A DNA stretch of 64,000 nucleotides from Thalassobacillus sp043497085 (lineage in GTDB: Bacteria > Bacillota > Bacilli > Bacillales > Halobacillaceae): assembly GCA_043497085.1 (NCBI GenBank), contig JBIEKI010000001.1; one strand, written 5' to 3'. Below are positions 44,077 to 52,095 of this stretch, piece by piece. Within the stretch, counting starts at the first letter, position 1, and the number at the start of each line of letters is the position of its first letter. The translations under genes and the position numbers were made by a program. The notes below the pieces were generated by a model that saw nothing but the letters and a program-made list of their open reading frames with translations, ran no database searches and was not told where the DNA came from.

Positions 44077-45089
44077 TCACAACCTACATGCAGCATCTCG
44101 TGGAAAACCGGGAGATTCCAGGCGCCGTCGTTCTAATTAATGTCAAAGGGGAACGGAAATATTTCAAGGCGTTCGGGGGTTACCAGGCCAGAGACGGGGC
44201 CAGTAAGAAAATTACAACGTCTACGCGGTTTGATGCAGCCTCGTTAACGAAAGTAATGGCGACGCTGCCGGCAGCTCTTTTTCTGATCAATCAGGAAAAA
44301 CTGGACCTTCATGCACCGGTTCAACACTACATCCCAGAATTCACCTTCAAGCCCATCACCATCTATCATCTATTGACCCACACAGCAGGACTATCCGCCG
44401 ACTTATCTCATAAAAGCCGGTATCATAAACGGAATGTCTTTCATGAAGTACTCACTTCAAAACTTGTCACCCAACCAGGTGAGACAGTGAAATACACAGA
44501 CCTTGGCATGATATTACTGGGAAAAGTAATAGAAAGAATCAGTGGAAAAACTTTAAATCACCTGGTAGAAACAGAGCTTTACCCACACTGGAACATGCCC
44601 AACACTACATATCTACTAACCGAAAAACAGAAGACGGAAACGGCCTCGACCGAATGGGACAACGGGCAGTTTCTCCAGGGAGAGGTCCATGATGAAAAAG
44701 CATTCCAGATGGGCGGGGTAAGTGGAAACGCCGGGTTGTTTACCACTGCTGAAGACATAGAAGCCTATGGGCTGAAATGGCTCTACCCTGGTTCACAGGC
44801 TGTGATTGCTCCGTCCTTACTTAAAGGAGCGAGCCAGGAACATAAGCAAGGCCGCGGGCTCGGCTGGGAGGTTTGGAACAGCAAAGGACCGCCGCCTTCA
44901 TGCGGAGAGCTTTGGCCGAAAGGATCGTTCGGCCATACCGGCTTCACCGGCACGAGCCTCTGGATCAATCCAAAAGATGAAATCATAACCGTTTTTCTGA
45001 CGAATGTCGTGCATTATGGAAGAAGTCATAACCTGAAAATGATTCGTAAAGAATTACACAGTCATGTGCATCAATGTTTTGCAAAATAA
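44073..45089 (+). CDS. Serine hydrolase, class C beta-lactamase/AmiE-like
   Basis: A 338-residue protein with SLTK at Ser57-Lys60, YTD at Tyr141 and HTG near residue 290, the three motifs of serine beta-lactamase-fold hydrolases. It has no signal peptide, so it should be cytoplasmic. In the MurNAc operon of B. subtilis a related hydrolase (AmiE/YbbE) removes peptides from MurNAc. A comparable job on imported muropeptides is inferred from context. Start is GTG at 44073 inside the murR stop; an ATG at 44088 is an alternative. Confidence 0.8.
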   Translation: MITTYMQHLVENREIPGAVVLINVKGERKYFKAFGGYQARDGASKKITTSTRFDAASLTKVMATLPAALFLINQEKLDLHAPVQHYIPEFTFKPITIYHLLTHTAGLSADLSHKSRYHKRNVFHEVLTSKLVTQPGETVKYTDLGMILLGKVIERISGKTLNHLVETELYPHWNMPNTTYLLTEKQKTETASTEWDNGQFLQGEVHDEKAFQMGGVSGNAGLFTTAEDIEAYGLKWLYPGSQAVIAPSLLKGASQEHKQGRGLGWEVWNSKGPPPSCGELWPKGSFGHTGFTGTSLWINPKDEIITVFLTNVVHYGRSHNLKMIRKELHSHVHQCFAK

Positions 45090-45116
45090 AAATTTATTTT
45101 TACAGGAGGTAAGAAA

Positions 45117-46406
45117 ATGGGGAAAATCACGAAAGGTTGGATGATTGGATTTTTAGCGTTCATTTTGATTTTAACCGGCTGTTCGTCAGATGCAGGGTCA
45201 GAAGAAGGCGGCGACAGCAGTAACGAAGAGAACAGCGATGCTGTTACATTGGAAGTCGGGAGCTGGCGGACGGAAGATACAGCAAAGTACGAAAAGCTGT
45301 TTGAAGCTTTCAACGAAAAGCATCCTGACATCAAGTTAGAGTTCAAACCATCGAAAAATACCGAATACAATACGATTTTGAACACGGAATTGAAAAGTGG
45401 AGAAGGACCAGACATCCTTCAGCTTCGTCCTTATGCAGCGGGTGCTGAGCTCGCTGATGCAGGTTACCTAGAGCCGATTGACGATCTTAATGGATTGGAT
45501 ACATTCCCTGAATCATCTTTAATGGCAGCGCAAGGTTCTGGTGGTACGCAATATGGTGTTCCGTTGAACATGAGTACGACGCAAATGTTCTATAATAAGA
45601 AGATTTTTGATGAACTGGGATTGGAAGAACCACAAACCTATGAAGAGTTCATTGAAATCAATGAAACTTTGAAAAAGGAAGGGTACACGCCGCTTGCGAT
45701 GGGTACCAAAGAAGGCTGGCTGATGTCTTTGATGCACGGAATCGTCGGACCATCTCAATATGGAGCTAACGAATTCGTTGAAAAAATTGAAAACGGAGAA
45801 ACCAATTTTGTCAGTGATGAGTTCAAGGCTTCTATCGAGGCGATGGACGAATTAAAAGCTTACTTCCCGGACAACTATGAAGGTCTTGGAATGGAAGACA
45901 TCCGTACCTTATTCTTTACAGAAAAAGCAGCGATGTTCCCGTTGGGAAGCTGGGAAATCGAAGTATTGAAGGAAATGAACCCTGACCTGCAGCTTGATTT
46001 CTTCACGATGCCATCTGCTGTCGGCAAAGAACCTACCATCACGACATGGGTGGATGGATCTTACGCGATCAATGCTAACTCTGAACATAAAGAAGAAGCG
46101 AAGAAGTTCCTAGAGTGGATGACGACAGAAGAGTTCGGTCAAATGTTCACGGAAGAATTCAGCATGGTCAGCGCTGTGCCTGGTGTCCAATCCGATAACC
46201 AGCTGGTCAGCGATCTAGCCAAAGCGGCAGAGGAAAACTCTACACCATACCTGATTCTGGTACATTTCGCAAAAGGAAATCCATCAACGAAAGCAACCTT
46301 GGAAACAGAACTGCAAGGTATGTATTTAGGAGAACAGACACCTGAAGGAGTAGCCGAAGCGGTCCAAAAAAGTGCGGAAAGCTACTACGAGCCTTTTCAA
46401 AAATAA
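45117..46406 (+). CDS. ABC transporter sugar-binding lipoprotein
   Basis: A 429-residue extracellular solute-binding protein (family 1) with a lipoprotein signal ending LTGCSS and an acidic linker. The mature part has the MalE-like pattern GPDILQLRP and FYNKKIFDELGLEEPQTYEEF. It delivers its ligand to the two permeases that follow. The operon implies MurNAc or a MurNAc-containing sugar as ligand. AGGAGG precedes ATG. Confidence 0.9.
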   Translation: MGKITKGWMIGFLAFILILTGCSSDAGSEEGGDSSNEENSDAVTLEVGSWRTEDTAKYEKLFEAFNEKHPDIKLEFKPSKNTEYNTILNTELKSGEGPDILQLRPYAAGAELADAGYLEPIDDLNGLDTFPESSLMAAQGSGGTQYGVPLNMSTTQMFYNKKIFDELGLEEPQTYEEFIEINETLKKEGYTPLAMGTKEGWLMSLMHGIVGPSQYGANEFVEKIENGETNFVSDEFKASIEAMDELKAYFPDNYEGLGMEDIRTLFFTEKAAMFPLGSWEIEVLKEMNPDLQLDFFTMPSAVGKEPTITTWVDGSYAINANSEHKEEAKKFLEWMTTEEFGQMFTEEFSMVSAVPGVQSDNQLVSDLAKAAEENSTPYLILVHFAKGNPSTKATLETELQGMYLGEQTPEGVAEAVQKSAESYYEPFQK

Positions 46407-46427
46407 TTAATCAAGGCGGTGAATACG

Positions 46428-47399
46428 TTGAATACTGCTGAATCTCAAGTCAAAGCTGTCAACAAGCCAGCTGCAAAAACGAAAACCAAAAGGAAATGGA
46501 AAAGATGGGCCATCCATCTTTTCCCTATTCCCGCCTTAGTTATTTATGGACTATTTATTGTTTATCCAATTCTTGCTGCATTTACATACAGTTTATTTGA
46601 TTGGGATGGACTCGTCCGTGGTGCATTCATCGGACTGGAAAACTTCCAGGCTCTATTTTCACTGGAGCCATATAAAGAGTTATTCTGGAATGCTTTCCAG
46701 CACAATATCGTTTACTTCTTAGGACAGTTGATTGCACAGAACGGGCTGGCATTCATACTCGCATTCATCATTTATAAAAAAATCAAAGGGGCGGAATTCT
46801 TCAAAATCGCCTTCTTCATGCCTCGTCTGCTATCGATTATCGTTGTCGGTTTCCTCTGGAAACTGATATTGAACCCGAACTTCGGGGCACTCAATGTGAT
46901 TTTAGGAAAATTCGGTCTGGAATCGCTGCAAAAAGCGTGGCTTGGCGATCCGGATACGGCACTGACAGCTATCATTCTCGTAAACTCGTGGTTCGGTTTA
47001 GGGTTTGCTGTGTTGATTTTCCTGGCGGGTATGCAATCGATCCCTCACGAATTGATTGAGGCCGCGACGTTGGACGGTGCCAAAGGGTGGAAGATGATGA
47101 GCAAAATCATTATCCCATTGATGATGCCTGCGATTACTATCATCACTGTGCTGACATTCATCCAGTCGTTCGAGGCATTCGAGCTCGTGTATGCCATGCA
47201 GGGGTCGCAAGGGGAGCCGTACCATTCAACCGACACACTGGCAATCTATTTCTATCGTCTTGCGTTCGGCGGGTCATCCGGCGGCGGATCGTCTGCGATT
47301 GGGTTAGGGTCGGCATTGGCAGTCGTGTTGTTCCTATTTATATCGGTTTTCACAGCAATCTTGCTTTATTTCATGAGGAAAAAAGAAGTAGAAATGTAG
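46428..47399 (+). CDS. ABC sugar transporter permease (MalF type)
   Basis: A 323-residue membrane permease with six helices and the cytoplasmic EAA loop EAATLDGAKGWKMMSKIIIP. A basic Lys-rich N-terminus precedes the first helix. TTG at 46428 is preferred because AAGGCGGTG lies eight bases upstream; an in-frame GTG at 46419 overlaps that site. It pairs with the following permease. Confidence 0.9.
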   Translation: MNTAESQVKAVNKPAAKTKTKRKWKRWAIHLFPIPALVIYGLFIVYPILAAFTYSLFDWDGLVRGAFIGLENFQALFSLEPYKELFWNAFQHNIVYFLGQLIAQNGLAFILAFIIYKKIKGAEFFKIAFFMPRLLSIIVVGFLWKLILNPNFGALNVILGKFGLESLQKAWLGDPDTALTAIILVNSWFGLGFAVLIFLAGMQSIPHELIEAATLDGAKGWKMMSKIIIPLMMPAITIITVLTFIQSFEAFELVYAMQGSQGEPYHSTDTLAIYFYRLAFGGSSGGGSSAIGLGSALAVVLFLFISVFTAILLYFMRKKEVEM

Positions 47400-47411
47400 G
47401 AGGGGATGAAC

Positions 47412-48236
47412 ATGAAACAAAACATCTGGACCAGGCCGCTGTATTACGTCATTGCTTTTGTAGTCGCATCCATCAGTTTGTATCCGATATTCCTGATGAT
47501 CATGTCCTCCTTCAAGCCAAGCAACGAAATTTTCATGAATCCGTTGTCCCTTCCGAAAAGTTTCAGTTTGGAACCTTACCGGAACCTGCTTGAGCAAGTG
47601 CCGTTCATGACATACTTCTATAATAGCGTCGTCGTAAGTGTAACGGCGGTGCTGTTGATATTAATTTGCGGCTCGCTTGCGGCTTTCTATATCGCCCGGT
47701 ATACCTTCTGGTGGAATAACGCGCTGTTTTTCTTTTTCCTGATGGGGATGATGATTCCGATCAAGTTAGGAATCGTGCCCTTATTCATTTTGATGAAAGA
47801 CCTTGGACTGACCAACTCGTTATGGTCATTGATCTTCATCTACACGGCCACCGGAATTCCATTATCGATACTGATTTTGACAGGTTTTTTCCGGACAATG
47901 CCGATCGAGCTGGAAGAAGCGGCCCGGATCGATGGCGCGACCGATCTCCGGATTTTATGGAATGTCCTCTTGCCATTGATGCGTCCGGCGCTTGGAACGG
48001 TCATGATCATCAACTTCATTCAGGCGTGGAACGATTTCTTTTTCCCGCTCATCTTCATCTCGAATGAAATGAAAAAGACGATTCCAGTCGGGATGCTGTC
48101 GTTGTTCGGTGAGTATTCTGCCGATTGGGGAGCGTTATTCGCAGGACTGACATTATCTTCGCTGCCGATGATGATTCTTTTCTTCATCGCTTCAAAACAG
48201 TTCATGGAAGGACTGACTGCCGGTGCCATCAAATAA
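47412..48236 (+). CDS. ABC sugar transporter permease (MalG type)
   Basis: A 274-residue membrane permease with six helices and the EAA loop EEAARIDGATDLRILWNVLL. ATG at 47412 has GGAGGGG six bases upstream. No ATP-binding subunit is encoded nearby; sugar importers of this class in Bacillus often share a single MsmX-type ATPase encoded elsewhere. It overlaps the kinase gene by 14 bases. Confidence 0.9.
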   Translation: MKQNIWTRPLYYVIAFVVASISLYPIFLMIMSSFKPSNEIFMNPLSLPKSFSLEPYRNLLEQVPFMTYFYNSVVVSVTAVLLILICGSLAAFYIARYTFWWNNALFFFFLMGMMIPIKLGIVPLFILMKDLGLTNSLWSLIFIYTATGIPLSILILTGFFRTMPIELEEAARIDGATDLRILWNVLLPLMRPALGTVMIINFIQAWNDFFFPLIFISNEMKKTIPVGMLSLFGEYSADWGALFAGLTLSSLPMMILFFIASKQFMEGLTAGAIK

Positions 48237-49215
48237 CAGATACTTTATCGGAATTGATGGCGGAGGCACGAAAACAGAGCTTGTCATCGGTGATGAGACC
48301 GGAAATGTGATGTTGTCGAAAACAGGAGCGTCCACGAACTTGAAGTCACGAAAGGAAACCCAGGTGAGAAATACTGTCCACCAGTTGCTTAAGGACGCTA
48401 TTGCCACTACCCCGGAGCATATTTTCGTAGCGGCAGCTGGCGGCGACCGCAGGGAAGATAAGCATCGCTGGAAGTCATGGATAAGTGACATTGTTGGTGC
48501 TGACTGCGCTATTACCGTAGAAAATGATGCGATTGCCGCACTGGCTGGCACGACTTTTTCTAAACAAGGGACTGTACTGATTGCCGGAACCGGTTCAATC
48601 ATCTATTCGTTTCAGCCCGGAGCTGATCCGATACGTACCGGGGGGTGGGGCTACCTGCTTGGCGATGAAGGAAGCGGGTTTGATATCGGCAGGCGCGGAC
48701 TGCAGGCAGTCATGCAAGCGTATGATGGCAGGCAGGGAGCAACCGCATTGACGGATCGTTTATTGAAGCGATTTGGTTTAAAAAGCCCGGAAGAATTGAT
48801 TACGTTCATTTACGAACATGAATATCCGAGGCAGGTGATCGCCTCAACAGCAAATGAAGTGATAGCGGCCGTATCGGAGGGCGATACGGTTGCAGAGAGC
48901 ATCGTGGAAACTGCGATAGAAGAGCTGTTACAGTTGATCGAAGCACATAGGAAAAAAGCAAACGCTGTATCACCAATCGTTCTGGCGGGCGGAATTTTTC
49001 AATCCCGATACTTTACGGAATTATTCCGACACAAAAGCGATATACGTTTCAATCCCAAGGTTGAATTTTTACAAGCGGAAATGCCGCCGGCCGTTGGTGC
49101 GTACTGCTGTGCCTTACTTGAAGCAGGTATATCGGTGACCGATACAGCGATAACCACCATGAAAGAGTCATATAAGCAAGTCCAATCAAAAACAGAGAAA
49201 TTGGGGGCTGAATGA
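48223..49215 (+). CDS. murK: BadF/BadG-type sugar kinase, probable MurNAc/GlcNAc kinase
   Basis: A 330-residue kinase of the ASKHA (BadF/BadG/BcrA) family. Phosphate loop IGIDGGGTKTELVIGD is at the N-terminus, and the second phosphate motif is AGTGSIIYSF. Clostridial MurK of this family phosphorylates MurNAc and GlcNAc. Placed between an ABC importer and murQ, it would make MurNAc-6-phosphate in the cytoplasm, replacing the usual phosphotransferase system. Start is GTG at 48223, inside the permease gene. Substrate is inferred. Confidence 0.78.
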   Translation: MPSNNRYFIGIDGGGTKTELVIGDETGNVMLSKTGASTNLKSRKETQVRNTVHQLLKDAIATTPEHIFVAAAGGDRREDKHRWKSWISDIVGADCAITVENDAIAALAGTTFSKQGTVLIAGTGSIIYSFQPGADPIRTGGWGYLLGDEGSGFDIGRRGLQAVMQAYDGRQGATALTDRLLKRFGLKSPEELITFIYEHEYPRQVIASTANEVIAAVSEGDTVAESIVETAIEELLQLIEAHRKKANAVSPIVLAGGIFQSRYFTELFRHKSDIRFNPKVEFLQAEMPPAVGAYCCALLEAGISVTDTAITTMKESYKQVQSKTEKLGAE

Positions 49216-50124
49216 ATGGGTGACACAAAAGAAAGAACGTTAACCGAGTCAAGACACAGCAAGTCCCACCAACTGGATGAATTATCGACCATGGAAATCA
49301 TCAGGCTGATGAACGAGGAAGACCGCACCGTTCCTGCTGCGATTGAAAAAAGCCTCCCGCAGATCGAAGCAGCGATTGATGTCATTGTCGCCGCATTGAA
49401 TCAAGGGGGCCGGTTACTATACATAGGGGCTGGAACAAGTGGCAGGCTGGGTGTGCTTGACGCTTCCGAATGTCCCCCGACATTCGGGGTTCCGGAAACC
49501 CTGGTCCAGGGTATCATCGCTGGTGGAGATAATGCGTTGAGGCATGCGATCGAAAATGCGGAAGATGATTGGGACGAAGGTGAAAGAGCGATCCAGGAAG
49601 CGGCTGGTCCAAAAGATGTCGTGGTAGGTATTGCTTCAAGCGGGCGTACGCCTTATGTATTGGGTGCCGTCGACGCAGCCAAGCGCCTTGGAGCAAAAAC
49701 AGTCGGACTGACCTGCAATGATAACACGCCATTGACGTCAGCAGTCGACTACCCAATTGAAGCATTAGTCGGGCCAGAGGTGTTGACCGGATCGACCAGG
49801 CTGAAAGCCGGTTCTGCCCAGAAGATGGTCCTGAATATGCTCTCGACCGCCTCCATGGTCAAAACCGGAAAAGTCTATAAAAATTTAATGGTGAATGTCC
49901 AGGCGACCAACGAAAAACTGAAACATCGCTCGGTATCCATCATCCAGGAGCTGACCGGCGCCTCTGAATCAGACGCACGCGAGGCGAGTGTCAAGGCAGA
50001 AGGAGATGCACGAATCGCCATCCTGATGCTAATGTTCCAAATCGAAGCGGATAAAGCTCGAACTATTCTAAAAGAAGAAAATGAACACTTTTCAGCGGCA
50101 GTCAAACGATTGAAAGATCAATAA
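49216..50124 (+). CDS. murQ: N-acetylmuramic acid 6-phosphate etherase
   Basis: MurQ cleaves the lactyl ether of MurNAc-6-phosphate to give GlcNAc-6-phosphate and D-lactate. The 302-residue SIS-domain protein has the signature LLYIGAGTSGRLGVLDASEC and the GSTRLKAGSAQKMVLNML segment. It starts directly after the kinase stop. It defines the whole operon as a MurNAc recovery pathway. Confidence 0.96.
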   Translation: MGDTKERTLTESRHSKSHQLDELSTMEIIRLMNEEDRTVPAAIEKSLPQIEAAIDVIVAALNQGGRLLYIGAGTSGRLGVLDASECPPTFGVPETLVQGIIAGGDNALRHAIENAEDDWDEGERAIQEAAGPKDVVVGIASSGRTPYVLGAVDAAKRLGAKTVGLTCNDNTPLTSAVDYPIEALVGPEVLTGSTRLKAGSAQKMVLNMLSTASMVKTGKVYKNLMVNVQATNEKLKHRSVSIIQELTGASESDAREASVKAEGDARIAILMLMFQIEADKARTILKEENEHFSAAVKRLKDQ

Positions 50125-50204
50125 GGGTGGCAGATGTGGAAATAACCTAATTCCTTCTTTCAATAACATGGATGATTAAAAAAATTGAAAAAACAACAAC
50201 ACAA

Positions 50205-50236
50205 AAACGTCCAGGGTTTCCTCCCTGGACGTTTAT
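50205..50236 (+). terminator. Terminator after murQ
   Basis: AAACGTCCAGGG and CCCTGGACGTTT form a stem with a short loop, then T-rich sequence. Confidence 0.85.
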
Positions 50237-50339
50237 TTATTTCGCCTTTCTTTCTTATAGGTAACGCAATAAGCCTTTTAATGAGTCTAAATACTCAAAA
50301 ACAACCCCTTAAACCCTATTAAATTTCCATTTTTTATCA

Positions 50340-50402
50340 TTCGACAAAACTAGAACTGATTGCCTGACAATATTCTACAAACATTAACAAGCATTCTATA
50401 GT
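50340..50402 (+). promoter_or_regulatory. Spo0A boxes and likely sinI promoter
   Basis: TTCGACA at 50340-50346 is a perfect Spo0A-box core. TTCTACA at 50373-50379 differs at one base and overlaps a weak -35 (TCTACA) placed 17 bases before TATAGT at 50397-50402. Spo0A-P controls sinI in B. subtilis, which fits. Confidence 0.5.
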
Positions 50403-50439
50403 ATATTCTACTTAATAAATAAGACAGATTCTTCAGAAA

Positions 50440-50535
50440 ACGGCAAACTTGTTGAAAAATGAGGGCGCAAAGTCGCAGGCCTAAGGGATACGTTTTTTAA
50501 AAGGAAATGCTACTATGGCGGCTGGACTACCTGGA
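50440..50535 (+). ncRNA. Cyclic di-GMP-I (GEMM-I) riboswitch aptamer upstream of sinI
   Basis: The class I signature is present in order. GGCAAAC is at 50442-50448. A P2-type hairpin CTTGTT-GAAA-AATGAG with a GNRA tetraloop follows, then GGGCGCAAAGTCGCAGGCCTAAG at about 50463-50485 (conserved GCGCAAAG and GGCCTAAG). The 3' part is ATGGCGGCTGGACTACC at 50515-50531. No terminator lies between the aptamer and the sinI start at 50564, so control would more likely be translational. Identification is by eye from the known consensus. Confidence 0.75.
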
Positions 50536-50563
50536 AGACTATTAATTGGAGGATCCTAAATCG

Positions 50564-50716
50564 ATGACAATTTCAAAACAGTCGAAAACAGAAGGATTGG
50601 ACACAGAGTGGGTGGAATTGATGAAAGAGGCAAGAGAGTTAGGAATGAGCAAGGATGATATCAGGGCATTTTTTTCCTTGATAAAAAGAGATAAGCAGAA
50701 GTCGTTGCACAGGTAA
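50564..50716 (+). CDS. sinI: SinI, antagonist of SinR
   Basis: A 50-residue protein (not counting the stop codon). LDTEWVELMKEARELGMSKD followed by DIRAFF matches the SinI/SinR dimerisation helices; B. subtilis SinI has LDQEWVELMVEAKEANIS. SinI binds SinR and frees matrix genes from repression. GGAGG at 50548-50552 precedes ATG by eleven bases. It sits immediately downstream of a c-di-GMP riboswitch and upstream of sinR, as in the canonical sinIR order. Confidence 0.88.
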   Translation: MTISKQSKTEGLDTEWVELMKEARELGMSKDDIRAFFSLIKRDKQKSLHR

Positions 50717-50758
50717 AGGCTCGTGGCGTGCCTAAGAGAACACTCTCCTTTCTTTTTA

Positions 50759-50767
50759 TGATATAAT
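50759..50767 (+). promoter_or_regulatory. Extended -10 promoter for sinR
   Basis: TGATATAAT (TGn plus perfect TATAAT) lies 25 bases before the sinR ATG; no good -35 is seen. A separate sinR promoter also exists in B. subtilis. Confidence 0.5.
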
Positions 50768-50792
50768 TTTCTCCGAAAGAAGGTGAGTGGGC

Positions 50793-51113
50793 ATGATTGG
50801 CGAAAGGATCCAGACGATTCGTAAACAGCGTGGACTATCATTGACAGAATTGGCGGAACGGGCAGACGTTGCAAAATCATACTTGAGCTCAATCGAACGG
50901 AACTTGCAATCGAACCCTTCTATTCAATTCCTGGAGAAAATTTCTTCCGAGCTCGATGTTTCGATCCATTACATAATTCACGGCGACCAGGAAGAGCAGT
51001 ATTTAGACAATGACTGGATGGAACTCGTAAAGGAAGCGATGGAGTCAGGTGTCACGAAAGAGCAATTCAAAGAGTACCTCGAGTTCAATAAATGGAAAAG
51101 GACACAAAACTAA
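50793..51113 (+). CDS. sinR: SinR, master regulator of biofilm and motility
   Basis: A 106-residue repressor with an N-terminal Cro/C1-type HTH (RGLSLTELAERADVAKSYLS followed by SIERNLQSNPSIQFLEKI) and a C-terminal SinI/SinR domain (WMELVKEAMESGVTKEQFKE). The HTH is almost the same as in B. subtilis SinR. ATG at 50793 has AGAAGGTGAG upstream; a GTG at 50787 overlaps that site. No tapA-sipW-tasA operon is in this window, so its targets lie elsewhere. Confidence 0.93.
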   Translation: MIGERIQTIRKQRGLSLTELAERADVAKSYLSSIERNLQSNPSIQFLEKISSELDVSIHYIIHGDQEEQYLDNDWMELVKEAMESGVTKEQFKEYLEFNKWKRTQN

Positions 51114-51116
51114 TAA

Positions 51117-51167
51117 AACCCTTGCAAAAGACGGGTAAGACCCGGCTTTTGCAAGGGTTATTTTTTT
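51117..51167. terminator. Bidirectional terminator between sinR and gnd
   Basis: AACCCTTGCAAAAG and CTTTTGCAAGGGTT pair perfectly, with an inner CGGGT/ACCCG. Seven Ts follow on the plus strand and a shorter T run on the minus strand. Confidence 0.88.
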
Positions 51168-51173
51168 GAAAAA

Positions 51174-52070
51174 CTAGTTTTTCTCAGTAGCGTGGCCGCC
51201 GAATTCATGACGAAGAGCGGATACCACTTTTCCTGTGAACGTATCGGTTTCCTGGGATCGATAGCGCATCATCAGTGCTAGGGCTATTACTGGAGCCGGA
51301 GTCTCGAAATCAAGCGCTGTTTCCACCGTCCACTTTCCTTCTCCGGAAGAGTTCATGACTCCCTTTATTTCATCCAGGTTAGCATCTTTACGGAAAGCAT
51401 CCTGCATCAGTTCCATCAGCCAGCTGCGGATGACGGAACCGTGGTTCCAAACTTTAGCAACCTCTTCGTAATCATAGTCGAAAGGACTTTTTTCCAGCAG
51501 CTCGAACCCTTCACCAATAGCAGCCATCATGCCGTATTCAATGCCATTGTGAACCATTTTCAAAAAGTGGCCGCTGCCGCCTTTTCCAGTGTATAGGTAG
51601 CCATCTTCGACAGATAAATCATGGAACAATGGCTCGATGGTACCAAAAGTTTCTTTGTCACCGCCAATCATAAAGCAGGCTCCATGACGAGCACCTGAAA
51701 TTCCGCCGCTCGTTCCGACATCGAAAAACTGAATACCTTTCGCGCTAAGCTTCTCATGATTGGCGAGCGTTTTTTTATAATTTGAGTTGCCGCCATCAAT
51801 CAGGATGTCTCCCTCAGTTAACAAAGGTGACAATTCTTCGATCACCTGGTCGGTGATTTCCCCGGCAGGTACCATCATCCAGATGACACGTGGGGTATCG
51901 AGCTGATCAACAAGCTCCTGATAGGATGCAGCACCGCTGCCGCCTTCTTTTTTAAAGCTTTCGACAGACTCTTCATTTACATCATAAGCAACAACTTCAT
52001 GATTTTTCTCTAACATTTGGGCTCCAATGTTAAAGCCCATCTTTCCTAAACCGATTAAACCTGCTTTCAT
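51174..52070 (-). CDS. gndA: 6-phosphogluconate dehydrogenase, short NAD-type
   Basis: A 298-residue dehydrogenase that oxidatively decarboxylates 6-phosphogluconate to ribulose-5-phosphate. The Rossmann motif is GLIGLGKMGFNIGAQM, and the substrate motif is DVGTSGGISGARHGACFMIG. It is the short form (B. subtilis YqeC size, about 300 residues, not 470), which usually prefers NAD+. It is the last gene of the gluconate operon and takes the product of gluconokinase. Confidence 0.9.
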   Translation of the reverse strand: MKAGLIGLGKMGFNIGAQMLEKNHEVVAYDVNEESVESFKKEGGSGAASYQELVDQLDTPRVIWMMVPAGEITDQVIEELSPLLTEGDILIDGGNSNYKKTLANHEKLSAKGIQFFDVGTSGGISGARHGACFMIGGDKETFGTIEPLFHDLSVEDGYLYTGKGGSGHFLKMVHNGIEYGMMAAIGEGFELLEKSPFDYDYEEVAKVWNHGSVIRSWLMELMQDAFRKDANLDEIKGVMNSSGEGKWTVETALDFETPAPVIALALMMRYRSQETDTFTGKVVSALRHEFGGHATEKN

Positions 52071-52095
52071 ATGGCAAACCTCATTTCTATAATTT

